The translations under genes and the position numbers were made by a program. Under the pieces are notes generated by a model, which did not search any database, had not been told where the DNA came from, and was given only the letters and a program-made list of their open reading frames with translations. A stretch of DNA of 64,000 nt, from positions 62,001 through 126,000 of the forward strand of contig NZ_QWEG01000001.1 in assembly GCF_003515685.1 (NCBI RefSeq), in the 5' to 3' direction. Shown here piece by piece: positions 17,079 through 25,631 of this stretch. How positions within the stretch are numbered: the stretch's first letter is position 1; each line of letters opens with the position of its first letter. Origin of the DNA: Neobacillus notoginsengisoli. Lineage in GTDB: Bacteria > Bacillota > Bacilli > Bacillales > Cytobacillaceae.

Positions 17079-17255
17079 ATGATGAAAAAAATGAAAGCAC
17101 TACTAACTGAAGAGCAAGGACAAGGTATGACTGAGTACGGTTTGGTATTGGGAGTTATTGCGATTGGGGTAGTAGGAGTTCTAATTACTTTCCGTGGAAA
17201 AATAGAGGAATTATTCACAAAGGCTACAACTGCAGTTACAAACGCTGGAAATTAA
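17079..17255 (+). CDS. Flp-type type IVb pilin (major Tad pilin)
   Basis: The 58-residue protein has a short basic leader, the processing region EEQGQGMTEYGLVLGVIAIG with the diagnostic glutamate-tyrosine pair of Flp pilins, and a single hydrophobic helix of about 20 residues. Cleavage is expected after one of the glycines before MTEY by the TadV peptidase encoded next. ATG 17079 follows GAGGAG; ATG 17082 is an alternative. The protein is the expected subunit of the Tad pilus. A hairpin after the gene may hold back transcription of the assembly genes. Confidence 0.9.
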   Translation: MMKKMKALLTEEQGQGMTEYGLVLGVIAIGVVGVLITFRGKIEELFTKATTAVTNAGN

Positions 17256-17338
17256 TAAGTAATGTCTTTCCCTAAATCTCGGGGAAATTTACCGGCAATA
17301 AAATGATGTTTTCAAGTTTGAATTTTGACCTACGGATT

Positions 17339-17375
17339 AAGCCTTGCGTTTGCTTTGAAACGTGGGGCTTTTTTA
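17339..17375 (+). terminator. Attenuator hairpin between pilin and assembly genes
   Basis: AAGCC...CGTTT pairs with AAACG...GGCTT around loop GCTTTG and is followed by six T residues. Located 84 bases after the pilin stop and 35 bases before tadV, it would give many pilin transcripts and fewer assembly-machine transcripts. The stem has an internal mismatch, so partial readthrough is likely. Confidence 0.65.
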
Positions 17376-17408
17376 AATCAATAACATCGGCTAGAAAAGA
17401 GGGTAGCC

Positions 17409-17924
17409 ATGATTAATACAATAATGCTGTTCCTATTATTGTTGATATGCATCATTACTGATATTAGGGAGCGCAAAATTTACAATAAAGTACTATTTCC
17501 TTTTCTGTTGCTTGCATTCGTAGTGAATGGGATAACTGGCGGATGGTCGGGGCTTGCATCAACGGTCCTCGGTACATTGGTTGGTTTGGGAATTTTATTG
17601 ATCCCTTACTTTATGGGGGGAATGGGCGCAGGTGACGTAAAGTTGCTCGCTGTTATAGGTGCACTTATGGGGGCAAAGTTTGTTGCTTTTTCTGCTATAT
17701 ATATGGCATTTGCTGGAGGCATTTTCGCTTTGCTCATTATTATTTTTAGAAAAAGTCCTAAACAACTTATAAAGAATCTATTCTTCTCTCTAGTAGGAAG
17801 AGTGAACGGATTAAGGATACCGTTTTTTTTCGATAAAGATACCATGAAGACTACCTACCCCTACGGCGTCGCGATCGCCGCCGGAGCAGCCATCCAATTC
17901 TTCCGGGCAGGGTTGCCGCTATGA
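17409..17924 (+). CDS. tadV: TadV/CpaA prepilin peptidase (A24 family)
   Basis: The 171-residue membrane protein has the two catalytic aspartates of type IV prepilin peptidases: Asp18 in IITDIRERKIYN and Asp76 in GMGAGDVKLL. About five membrane helices surround them. It lacks the N-terminal methylase domain, as expected for TadV. It removes the leader of the Flp pilin and of TadE/TadG-like pseudopilins. ATG 17409 follows AAGAGGGTAGCC. The TGA overlaps the ATG of the next gene as ATGA. Confidence 0.9.
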   Translation: MINTIMLFLLLLICIITDIRERKIYNKVLFPFLLLAFVVNGITGGWSGLASTVLGTLVGLGILLIPYFMGGMGAGDVKLLAVIGALMGAKFVAFSAIYMAFAGGIFALLIIIFRKSPKQLIKNLFFSLVGRVNGLRIPFFFDKDTMKTTYPYGVAIAAGAAIQFFRAGLPL

Positions 17925-18304
17925 GAAAAGACGAGCGCGGCCAGTCACTAGTGGAAACGGCGCTTGTTTTGCCACTTTTATTGTTGTTAATCGTTGGAAT
18001 ACTAGACTTCGGCCGGATCACTTATTCCTATGCCCACCTCCATATGGCCGCACAGGAAACCGTCAGGAAAGGCGGGTTAGGAAAGTCGGATGCCGAGATT
18101 ACTGCGTTTGCTAGAAACTATGTGCATCTTGGTGATTCCAGCAAGCTAATTGTTGAAATCACTCCACCTGGTACAACTAGAAAATCAGGAGACTATGTGA
18201 AAGTTAAGCTGAAATATCCGTTAAAATTATATACTCCGTTGTTATCAAAAGTCTTTCCATCACCGCTGTATGCCGAAACTGACTCCACAATCCGGGTTGA
18301 GTAA
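17921..18304 (+). CDS. tadE: TadE-like pseudopilin
   Basis: The 127-residue protein begins MRKDERGQSLVETALVLPLL, the TadE pattern of a short charged leader, a conserved glutamate and a hydrophobic helix of about 20 residues. The rest is a small extracytoplasmic domain with beta-rich sequence. TadE-like minor pilins prime or tip the Tad pilus. Its start overlaps the tadV stop, indicating coupled translation. Confidence 0.88.
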   Translation: MRKDERGQSLVETALVLPLLLLLIVGILDFGRITYSYAHLHMAAQETVRKGGLGKSDAEITAFARNYVHLGDSSKLIVEITPPGTTRKSGDYVKVKLKYPLKLYTPLLSKVFPSPLYAETDSTIRVE

Positions 18305-18316
18305 GGAGGGATGCAG

Positions 18317-19216
18317 GTGGGAAAATTCGGTCGGGATGAAAATGGAAGTGCGATTGTCCTTGCTGCACTGGCTATGATTGCTATGTTGTGTATGGCAGGG
18401 CTCGTAATCGATGGGAGTATGCTCTATATGACAAAGAGCAAGCTGCAGAAGGTTGCAAATGCAGCCGCGCTGTCGGGAGCCCAGGAACTCACGAATTCAG
18501 AAACAAAGGTATCCAAGATTGTGAATGATATTTTGGCAGCCCATAAGGAACCCACTAGTTTGGAGAATCTATCAATCATGAAGGATGTAAAGGTCCGGGT
18601 GGCTCTTTCTAAAGAAACGCCACTTACGTTTGCGGGTCTTTTTGGTTTCGATTCTGTGAATGTAAAGGCTTCGGCCGCCGCGTCGCTGGCACCGATGGGA
18701 CGGGCTGTGGGAGCTGCGCCGCTAGGTATTGATGAAAGTATCAAACTGGAATTCTATAAAGTTTACAAACTTAAAACAGATGAATCTTCAAGCGGGAACT
18801 TTGGTGTATTGGCTCTTGCCGGGTCTGGCGCGAAAACGTATGAAGAAACTCTCCGAAATGGGTATCAGGAGGAGATTAAAAGAGGCGATATTATTAATAC
18901 GGAGACTGGTAATATCGCAGGTAAAACAATCTCTGTCGTCAATGAACTTGTCAAAGGATGTACGTACCTTCCTGGAGAACTTAATGACAGGAATTGCTCA
19001 AGAGTGATTCTTATCCCTGTCTACAAGCCATATAATCAAACTTCAAACCAAATGAAGCAAGTGCAAGTCACTGGATTTGCCTATTTTTATATTACAGAAC
19101 CAATGAGCAGCAACGATACATCCATCACCGGCATGTTCATAAAATGGCCAGGGACAGGTTTTTATGAAGAAGGAAGTCCCGATAAAGGAGCCTATAGCAT
19201 CCGGTTAACAGAGTGA
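18317..19216 (+). CDS. TadG-like pilus protein (Tad/DUF2134 domain)
   Basis: The protein has about 299 residues. Its N-terminal region MGKFGRDENGSAIVLAALAM is a TadE/TadG-type leader with a hydrophobic helix. It is followed by KLQKVANAAALSGAQELTN, the Putative Flp pilus-assembly (Tad) motif, and a long extracytoplasmic domain with two cysteines near residues 220-230. GTG 18317 is favoured over ATG 18311, because GGAGGG directly abuts the ATG but is six bases from the GTG. It probably anchors or caps the pilus at the cell surface. Confidence 0.82.
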   Translation: MGKFGRDENGSAIVLAALAMIAMLCMAGLVIDGSMLYMTKSKLQKVANAAALSGAQELTNSETKVSKIVNDILAAHKEPTSLENLSIMKDVKVRVALSKETPLTFAGLFGFDSVNVKASAAASLAPMGRAVGAAPLGIDESIKLEFYKVYKLKTDESSSGNFGVLALAGSGAKTYEETLRNGYQEEIKRGDIINTETGNIAGKTISVVNELVKGCTYLPGELNDRNCSRVILIPVYKPYNQTSNQMKQVQVTGFAYFYITEPMSSNDTSITGMFIKWPGTGFYEEGSPDKGAYSIRLTE

Positions 19217-19233
19217 GTAGGTGAAAATAAAAC

Positions 19234-19965
19234 ATGAAGTCAAAAACAGTACTGCTGCTGTCACTCGTGATGGGCATCATTACAACAGCATTGTTCTTCC
19301 AATACATGTCCAAAGTCGATCAATCCGAATCAGCCTCCGGGGCAGCGGTGCCAATGGCTGAAATACTTGTCGCAAAAGATGTCATTAATAAAAATGAAAA
19401 AATTACGGCTGAAAAATTGGAAGTCATTAAAGTTCCGGAAGAAAGTATTTCTTGGAAAGCAATGAAAACTGTTTCCGAAGCAGAAGGGAAGCTGGCCGGG
19501 TCCAAAATTGAAAAAGGTGAACCAATCCTCGCCCATCGCCTTCTATCCCAAAAGGATGAAACCATTTACGTTTCCCGCAAAGTAAGGGAAGGGTATCGGG
19601 CCGTTACGGTATCGGTCAACCTCCCTCAGTCCGTATCCAATCTCATTGAAGCGGAAGACTGGGTGGATGTCATTTTTTCAAAAGAAGACAAGGAAGCGAA
19701 AGTCGATAAACCAAAGGTAAACACTAAAGTACTTCTTGAAAAGGCAAGAGTGCTTGCGGTTGGCCGGAAGATTTCTCTTCCTGAGGAAGAGAAAAAAGAG
19801 GGCGAACAGCCGGAGGAGTACACAACCGTAACGTTAGAATTAACGCCTCAGGATGCCTTTAAACTCATTCATTCCTCGCAGGAAGGAAACATTCATTTTA
19901 TGCTCCATACGAGGCCTGCGATGAACGATGATGGAAGCCCGTTGGAGAATGAGAACGAGGGCTAA
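19234..19965 (+). CDS. cpaB: CpaB/RcpC-family Flp pilus assembly protein
   Basis: The 243-residue protein has one N-terminal membrane segment and a SAF-like domain (about residues 40-105: AEILVAKDVINKNEKITAEK, then EPILAHRLL). A RcpC-type domain follows with GYRAVTVSVNLPQSVSNLIE and a DWVDVIFS segment. In diderms CpaB/RcpC links the machine to the outer membrane or periplasm; here it would sit between membrane and wall. No secretin gene accompanies it, as expected in a monoderm. Confidence 0.85.
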   Translation: MKSKTVLLLSLVMGIITTALFFQYMSKVDQSESASGAAVPMAEILVAKDVINKNEKITAEKLEVIKVPEESISWKAMKTVSEAEGKLAGSKIEKGEPILAHRLLSQKDETIYVSRKVREGYRAVTVSVNLPQSVSNLIEAEDWVDVIFSKEDKEAKVDKPKVNTKVLLEKARVLAVGRKISLPEEEKKEGEQPEEYTTVTLELTPQDAFKLIHSSQEGNIHFMLHTRPAMNDDGSPLENENEG

Positions 19966-20002
19966 TTGATTAGAAAGATTTTTTGGGAGGGTATAAGAGA
20001 AC

Positions 20003-20842
20003 ATGACAACAATAGAAAAAAACTCTCCGGAAACCCGTGGCAGAATGATAGCCGTTTGCAGTGCTAAGGGCGGTATCGGCCGCACAATCCTTTCTGTCAA
20101 TCTAGCTGTTTCATTAGCTAAACGAAACAACTCTGTTGCGATTCTAGATGGGGATTTCCAATTCGGCGATGTATCCCTGGCAATGGACCTTCAGCATACG
20201 TTTACTATTAAAGAGGCCATGGAGGGCATCACTTCACTTGATGAAGATAGGCTTGAGGAATACATGAGCAGCCACAACAGCGGGGTTCGCGTCCTGCCGG
20301 CGCCTGACCGTCCTGAATTTGCAGACCTGCTCACGAAGGAAGCCGTTTCTAAGATGGTTAACTTGCTTTTGCTGAAAAATGACTTCGTTGTATGCGATAC
20401 AGGCGCCGGGTTAAATGAGCATACGCTAAATCTGATTGAAAAAGCGGATGAAATTTTAGTTGTAGCCACACTTGAGATGGCAGCAATGAAAAATACAAAA
20501 CTCCTGTTGGAGACTCTAGGTATTCTCGGCCTGCGGGACAAAGTGAGAGTTGTCCTGAACAGGGCGAATATGGAAAGCGTTATTAAAGCAGAGGACGGGG
20601 CGAAAATTCTCGGGGAAGAGGCGCCTGTTTTTATACCGAATGATTTCCAAATCTGCTCAAGATCATTAAATATGGGCACCCCCTTTGTCATAAGCCATTC
20701 CAAATCAGAGATTTCGAAATCCGTATTTAAAATGGCCGAGATGATTGGATCTAATGTTTCCAGCACAAAAGCCATTAGGAAGAAGGGGAAATCATTTTCC
20801 TTATTTCCTTGGAAAAGAAGAAAAGGGGGAGTCTCTAAGTGA
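20003..20842 (+). CDS. tadZ: TadZ/CpaE-like MinD-superfamily ATPase
   Basis: The 279-residue protein opens with MIAVCSAKGGIGRTILSVNL, a deviant Walker A in which the lysine of KGGxGKT is replaced by Arg27. The signature lysine Lys22 remains. A NVAILDGDFQFGDVSLAMDL-like Switch region follows (residues 46-67). The N-terminal receiver-like domain of many TadZ/CpaE proteins is missing. TadZ positions the Tad machine at the pole or recruits other components. The stop overlaps the tadA GTG start, so expression is coupled. Confidence 0.85.
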   Translation: MTTIEKNSPETRGRMIAVCSAKGGIGRTILSVNLAVSLAKRNNSVAILDGDFQFGDVSLAMDLQHTFTIKEAMEGITSLDEDRLEEYMSSHNSGVRVLPAPDRPEFADLLTKEAVSKMVNLLLLKNDFVVCDTGAGLNEHTLNLIEKADEILVVATLEMAAMKNTKLLLETLGILGLRDKVRVVLNRANMESVIKAEDGAKILGEEAPVFIPNDFQICSRSLNMGTPFVISHSKSEISKSVFKMAEMIGSNVSSTKAIRKKGKSFSLFPWKRRKGGVSK

Positions 20843-22278
20843 AACTTCTCGACCGTATTAACCAAAAAAACAAAGCAGCCGCTGGCAGCCCACAACCACA
20901 GCCACAGCCGGTTCAGGCTCCTGTCGACTCACTAGTTGTCACCCTTGAGACTGAAAAGGCAGAAAACCCTAAACCAATTGAACTTCCTAAGGAACAAGTG
21001 ATTGAGCCAATCCGCAAGAAGCAGGCAGATAAGCAGCGAGAATTAAAAAGTGTCCTTCATAAACGAATCCTCCAGGAGCTCAAGGATGAAGAAGTGGAGA
21101 CAATCATTCCAAAGCTTGATGGGATGGCGATGGAAGCAATTAAAGAGGACGATTCGTTTCGGGGAATCGTGGACCGGAAAATGGTCGTCGAGGAACTGAT
21201 TAATGATTTGACAGGATTCGGACCGATCAATCCGCTTCTCCTCGATGAAGACGTTTCGGAAGTCATGGTCAATGGACCCAATCAGGTTTACTGTGAAAAA
21301 AAAGGGAAGCTGATTCTGACAGACATTACGTTTCGCGACAATGAGCACGTCATGAACGTGATTGAAAAAATCGTTGCGCCAATCGGTAGAAGGATTGATG
21401 AAAGCTCGCCAATGGTTGATGCGAGGCTTCCGGACGGTTCAAGGGTAAATGCAATCATTCCGCCGCTTGCTTTAAACGGCCCAACGATTACCATCCGTAA
21501 GTTCTCAAAAGATCCTTTCCAGATTGAGGATTTGATTAATTTTGGAACCATTACAAGGGAAATGGCGGTATTTCTCGATGCATGTGTAAAAGCGAGGCTG
21601 AATATTTTTGTCAGCGGAGGAACGGGATCAGGAAAAACGACAACACTTAACGTTTTATCGAACTTTATTCCGAATGACGAGCGGATTGTTACCATTGAGG
21701 ACGCCGCTGAACTTCAGTTAGGCCAGGACCATGTAGTTTCACTAGAATCTAGGCCCCCTAATATTGAAGGTAACGGCGCCATTACAATTAGGGATCTCGT
21801 TCGAAACTCGCTAAGGATGCGTCCGGACCGGGTCGTCATTGGCGAAGTCCGCGGTGCCGAGGCACTGGACATGCTTCAGGCGATGAATACTGGCCATGAT
21901 GGTTCATTGGCAACAGGGCACTCCAACTCACCCCGGGACATGATTTCCAGGCTTGAAACGATGGTTTTGCTTGGTGGAGTTGAACTTCCCATCAAAGCCA
22001 TCCGCGAACAAATATCGGGAGCACTCGATGTCATTATCCAGCAGTCCAGGCTCAAGGACGGTTCGAGGAAAATAACAAATATTACTGAGGTCCAGGGGAT
22101 GGAAGGAGACGTCATTGTTCTCCAGGATATCTTCGTGTATGAGCAGACCGGTGTAAATGAAGCCGGAAAATATATTGGAAGGCTTGTACCAACCGGCGTG
22201 CGGCCTAAGTTTTATGAGCGGCTAGAGAATTCAGGGATTCATATTCCTCCTAATGTGTTCATTGAAAGGGAGGGCTAA
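20839..22278 (+). CDS. tadA: TadA/CpaF secretion ATPase
   Basis: The 479-residue VirB11-like ATPase has a disordered Gln/Pro-rich N-terminus, a regulatory domain containing FGPINPLLLDEDVSEVMVN, Walker A GGTGSGKT at residues 260-267, an Asp box and Walker B/His box with RMRPDRVVIGEVRGAEALDM and TGHDGSLATGHSNS. It is the motor for Tad pilus extension, and perhaps retraction, and acts as a hexamer at the inner face of the membrane. Start GTG 20839 overlaps the tadZ stop (GTGA). Confidence 0.95.
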   Translation: MKLLDRINQKNKAAAGSPQPQPQPVQAPVDSLVVTLETEKAENPKPIELPKEQVIEPIRKKQADKQRELKSVLHKRILQELKDEEVETIIPKLDGMAMEAIKEDDSFRGIVDRKMVVEELINDLTGFGPINPLLLDEDVSEVMVNGPNQVYCEKKGKLILTDITFRDNEHVMNVIEKIVAPIGRRIDESSPMVDARLPDGSRVNAIIPPLALNGPTITIRKFSKDPFQIEDLINFGTITREMAVFLDACVKARLNIFVSGGTGSGKTTTLNVLSNFIPNDERIVTIEDAAELQLGQDHVVSLESRPPNIEGNGAITIRDLVRNSLRMRPDRVVIGEVRGAEALDMLQAMNTGHDGSLATGHSNSPRDMISRLETMVLLGGVELPIKAIREQISGALDVIIQQSRLKDGSRKITNITEVQGMEGDVIVLQDIFVYEQTGVNEAGKYIGRLVPTGVRPKFYERLENSGIHIPPNVFIEREG

Positions 22279-22280
22279 CG

Positions 22281-23243
22281 GTGAAGCTGATTCTCCTGGT
22301 ACTCGTGCTATTCTCTTCTTTTCTATTATTCTATGCAGTATTTAAAACCTTCTTTTCCCGTAGCCAAACGGTTGAAAAAAGGATTGAGCGGTATCTGGCT
22401 TCCCCAGAGAACGTGGAAGTAAACGAAAAGGATCTTGATCTATTTGCACGTTACGCGTCAGCGCGCAAAAACCTCACTAAAAAGCTTGTTACGAAAAAGA
22501 AAAATAATAAACTCGAAACGACGCTGGCGAGATCAGGAGTGCCGCTAAAACCGGATGAATATGTATTGTTCCAATGGATAGCGACTGGTTTTTTTGGCAT
22601 TTTGATGGTCCTGTTGTTTACTCACTGGATATGGGCGGTGCCAGGTGCAATCTTCGGTTATTTACTTCCGGGTTTTATTTTGAAAAAGAAGGAAAAAGAA
22701 AGAATTGAGAAATTTAATGAAGGCTTATCGGATATGATTACAACGATTATTGGATCGCTTAGGGCTGGATTCAGTTTTCCTCAAGCGCTGAAATCGGTCG
22801 CGGAAGAAGCGGATTCTCCTATAAAGGAAGAAATCGAGTCGGTCATCAAATCGATGCAATATGGCAGCAGTATAGAAGAGGCCCTAAACGAACTAAAGGA
22901 ACGTATGCCGAGTGAGGATTTGGATTTAATGATTCAGGCCATCTTGATCCAGCGGCAAGTGGGTGGGAATCTGGCAACGGTTCTTGAAAAAATAGTCGAA
23001 ACGATTCGGGATCGAACAAGAATCCAGCGCCAGATTAAGACACTGACAGCCCAAGGGAGGATGTCAGGAATGGTCATCGCCCTTCTTCCGTTTTTTCTTG
23101 GGATCGCTCTTTATTTCATTCAGCCGGAGTTCATTTCTTCTTTGTTTACTCATCCAGTAGGCTTGGGAATGGTGGCAGCCGGTGTGACTTCCAGCGTTAT
23201 TGGCTTTATCTTTATTAGGAAAATAACGCAGATTGAGGTGTAG
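22281..23243 (+). CDS. tadB: TadB inner-membrane platform protein
   Basis: The 320-residue protein has an N-terminal membrane helix, two helices near residues 97-135 and a C-terminal pair, flanking a type II secretion F domain that contains LSDMITTIIGSLRAGFSFPQ and VGGNLATVLEKIVETIRDR. It forms the membrane base on which TadA acts. Start GTG 22281 is two bases after the tadA stop. Confidence 0.92.
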   Translation: MKLILLVLVLFSSFLLFYAVFKTFFSRSQTVEKRIERYLASPENVEVNEKDLDLFARYASARKNLTKKLVTKKKNNKLETTLARSGVPLKPDEYVLFQWIATGFFGILMVLLFTHWIWAVPGAIFGYLLPGFILKKKEKERIEKFNEGLSDMITTIIGSLRAGFSFPQALKSVAEEADSPIKEEIESVIKSMQYGSSIEEALNELKERMPSEDLDLMIQAILIQRQVGGNLATVLEKIVETIRDRTRIQRQIKTLTAQGRMSGMVIALLPFFLGIALYFIQPEFISSLFTHPVGLGMVAAGVTSSVIGFIFIRKITQIEV

Positions 23244-23246
23244 CGC

Positions 23247-24164
23247 TTGATTTATCTTTCATTTTTCTTGACGATTATGCTTTTTATAATTGGTCTGCTG
23301 ATGGCAAAACCATCAAAAAAGTCAACCGTGGAAAAACGTGTAGCAGTCTATATTACTGGAGAAATGGACAGCGACGAGTCCGACAAGGAAAGAGAAGAGC
23401 AGCTTTCCTTTTATCAGCGTTTTTTCAAGCCAATCGTCAATGATTTTAAAAAAAGCTTTAAAAAAAGGATGCCAGGTGAAAAAGAGGCTAAGCTTGAGAA
23501 AAAACTGCAGCGTGCTGGGAATCCGTTTGGTATGTTGCCGGTTGATTTCCGTCTTTTCCAGGCAGCCTCTGCCGTATTGATCCCAGGTTTTTTTGCGGGT
23601 TACGCCGCTTTAATAAAGTTGGGTTCATCAGCTATTTTCTTCGCAGTTTTTGCGGGATTGGCATTTGGCGCGTTCATGCCGCATTTTTACTTAAAGCAAA
23701 AAACGAAGGCTCGCGAGAAAATGGCCTTAAAGGAATTGCCCGACACACTGGACTTGTTGACAGTCAGCCTAGAAGCAGGGCTCGGATTTGACGCCGCGAT
23801 CAGCAAGCTCGTGTCAAAAAAAGAAGGCGTCCTTGCTGACGAGTTTCAGCGCTCGTTAGAGGAAATGAGGCTCGGGAAAGTTCGCCGGGAAGCCTTAGGG
23901 GGAATCAGAGACAGGCTGGAAGGCGTGGATGCAGTCAAGAACTTTATTAGCAGCATTCTTCAGGCGGAAAAGCTTGGAATCGGAATGGTCCAAGTGCTTC
24001 GCGCCCAATCGGTAGAAGTACGAGAACAGCGAAAACAGCGTGCCGAAGAAGCAGCGATGAAAGCGCCAATTAAAATGCTGTTCCCACTCGTCCTATTTAT
24101 TTTTCCAAGCCTTTTCATTGTCCTCCTCGGCCCAGTCGTTATCCAGTTCATGAAAGGATTTTAA
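23247..24164 (+). CDS. tadC: TadC inner-membrane platform protein
   Basis: The 305-residue protein is a second T2SSF-domain protein, containing ELPDTLDLLTVSLEAGLGFD and the LGIGMVQVLRAQSVEVREQR segment, with hydrophobic pairs near residues 110-150 and at the C-terminus. It partners TadB in the platform. The TTG start at 23247 is three bases after tadB. It is the last gene of the tad operon and is followed by a terminator. Confidence 0.92.
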   Translation: MIYLSFFLTIMLFIIGLLMAKPSKKSTVEKRVAVYITGEMDSDESDKEREEQLSFYQRFFKPIVNDFKKSFKKRMPGEKEAKLEKKLQRAGNPFGMLPVDFRLFQAASAVLIPGFFAGYAALIKLGSSAIFFAVFAGLAFGAFMPHFYLKQKTKAREKMALKELPDTLDLLTVSLEAGLGFDAAISKLVSKKEGVLADEFQRSLEEMRLGKVRREALGGIRDRLEGVDAVKNFISSILQAEKLGIGMVQVLRAQSVEVREQRKQRAEEAAMKAPIKMLFPLVLFIFPSLFIVLLGPVVIQFMKGF

Positions 24165-24180
24165 AATGCTAGACACAAAT

Positions 24181-24208
24181 CCCTTTCCTTTAAAGAGGAA
24201 GGGGGTTT
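24181..24208 (+). terminator. Terminator of the tad operon
   Basis: CCCTTTCCT (24181-24189) pairs with AGGAAGGGG over nine base pairs (one G-U), loop TTAAAG, and is followed by GTTTT. It separates tadC from yisK. Confidence 0.75.
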
Positions 24209-24252
24209 TCTGTATACTAAAGAAAATCATTCCAAAAGGAGCAACCACTCTT

Positions 24253-25164
24253 ATGAAACTAGCCACCATCCTTCTACACGATGAAACTATTTCTGTTTTA
24301 GTAGATACAGGCATACAGTCAGTTTTACCGCTAAAAGAAGCCGCAGCCGTAAGGTTTGGTTCTGCTGGAGATTTTCCTGAAAGTGTCCTCGAAATTATTA
24401 ACGCCGGCAGCGACACCGCCAATCAAATCCGTGACCTTGCCCAATGGGCGGAAACGGATGAAACAGGAAGGGGTTTATGGGTTCCGCTCGAGGAAGTAAA
24501 GCTGCTTGCGCCAATCCCGAGGCCCGTTAAGAATATTTTTTGCGTGGGCAAAAATTATGCCGACCATGCGATTGAAATGGGAGGTCCTGAGGATATTCCG
24601 GAACACATTATGGTTTTTACAAAGCCTCCAACCGCCGTTATTGGCCCGGATGCGGAGATTCCTTCCCATACCGGACTGACGGATCAGCTTGATTATGAGG
24701 GGGAATTGGCCGTTGTAATCGGAAAAAGGGGAACGGGCATTAAAAAGGAAAATGCTCTTGAGTATGTATTCGGTTATACCATTCTGAATGATATTACCGC
24801 CAGGGACCTTCAGAAGCGGCACAAGCAATTTTTTCTTGGTAAAAGCCTTGACGGCTCTTGTCCGATCGGGCCGTGGATTGTAACGGCCGATGAGGTCGAA
24901 GATGCTGGGAATTTGAATGTTACAACAAAGGTGAATAATGAAGTCCGCCAGAACTCAAATACAAGCCATTTCATTTTTTCGATAGAGCAAATGATAGAGG
25001 ATCTTTCAAGGGGACTAACTCTTGAACCAGGTGATATTATCGCAACTGGGACGCCGGCGGGGGTGGGGAAAGGCTTTAACCCGCCTAAATTTCTCAAGCC
25101 GGGGGACACCATCGAAATAGAAATTGAGAAAATTGGCACACTCAAAAATACTATAGTGAAATAG
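24253..25164 (+). CDS. yisK: Fumarylacetoacetate hydrolase-family protein YisK
   Basis: The protein has 303 residues from ATG 24253, close to YisK (301). The FAH fold is shown by FCVGKNYADHAIEMG, the metal-binding DYEGELAVVIGKRG segment, DITARDLQKRHKQFFLGKSL and GDIIATGTPAGVGKG. B. subtilis YisK is reported to decarboxylate oxaloacetate and to interact with the cell-morphogenesis machinery. AAAGGAG precedes the ATG; the longer frame from 24166 would run through the terminator stem and is rejected. yisL follows, as in B. subtilis. Confidence 0.88.
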   Translation: MKLATILLHDETISVLVDTGIQSVLPLKEAAAVRFGSAGDFPESVLEIINAGSDTANQIRDLAQWAETDETGRGLWVPLEEVKLLAPIPRPVKNIFCVGKNYADHAIEMGGPEDIPEHIMVFTKPPTAVIGPDAEIPSHTGLTDQLDYEGELAVVIGKRGTGIKKENALEYVFGYTILNDITARDLQKRHKQFFLGKSLDGSCPIGPWIVTADEVEDAGNLNVTTKVNNEVRQNSNTSHFIFSIEQMIEDLSRGLTLEPGDIIATGTPAGVGKGFNPPKFLKPGDTIEIEIEKIGTLKNTIVK

Positions 25165-25254
25165 GCTTGTTTTTCTACGATTGCTACCTTAAATTTAGGA
25201 TTTTCCAAGCCCCTATGATATGATAAGAGCGAATAATTTAAAGGAGGCAAAGGG

Positions 25255-25596
25255 ATGACACACGCCCATATTACTACCTGGGTATTAGCCGGAATCCTTT
25301 TTTTCGTTGCCAGAGCCCTGTATAAAGGCGGAAATGAAAAAGGGGCAAAAATCACCCATATGATCTTAAGGGTTTTATACCTGCTTATACTTGCAACAGG
25401 TTTTATGCTTTTATTCTCAGGAATTAACATTGGACTTCTTTATATTTTAAAAACGGCAGTCGGACTATGGGTCATTGCCATGATGGAATTCCTTTTGATG
25501 AAGACAGGAAAAAGGGAACCCACAAATGTTCTCTGGATTCAACTGGGAATTGCTTTTGTGCTCGCCCTGGTCCTGGGCTTCAAATTACCATTGTAA
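25255..25596 (+). CDS. yisL: YisL-family (DUF1516) membrane protein
   Basis: The 113-residue protein has four membrane helices with a basic loop (ALYKGGNEKGAKITHM) after the first. It matches the size and topology of YisL/DUF1516. The start ATG 25255 follows AAAGGAGGCAAAGGG. It lies between yisK and yisN, as in B. subtilis. The function is unknown. Confidence 0.85.
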   Translation: MTHAHITTWVLAGILFFVARALYKGGNEKGAKITHMILRVLYLLILATGFMLLFSGINIGLLYILKTAVGLWVIAMMEFLLMKTGKREPTNVLWIQLGIAFVLALVLGFKLPL

Positions 25597-25602
25597 AAAG
25601 TG

Positions 25603-25628
25603 AAAAAGCTGCCATTCGGCGGCTTTTT
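25603..25628. terminator. Bidirectional terminator between yisL and yisN
   Basis: AAAAAGCTGCC and GGCGGCTTTTT form an 11-pair stem (one T-G) with loop ATTC. A/T tracts on both sides serve both convergent genes. Confidence 0.82.
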
Positions 25629-25631
25629 CTC

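Noticed and set aside
24166-24252. Longer yisK start
   Set aside because: The extension would cover the terminator stem and lacks a ribosome site; ATG 24253 fits the family.
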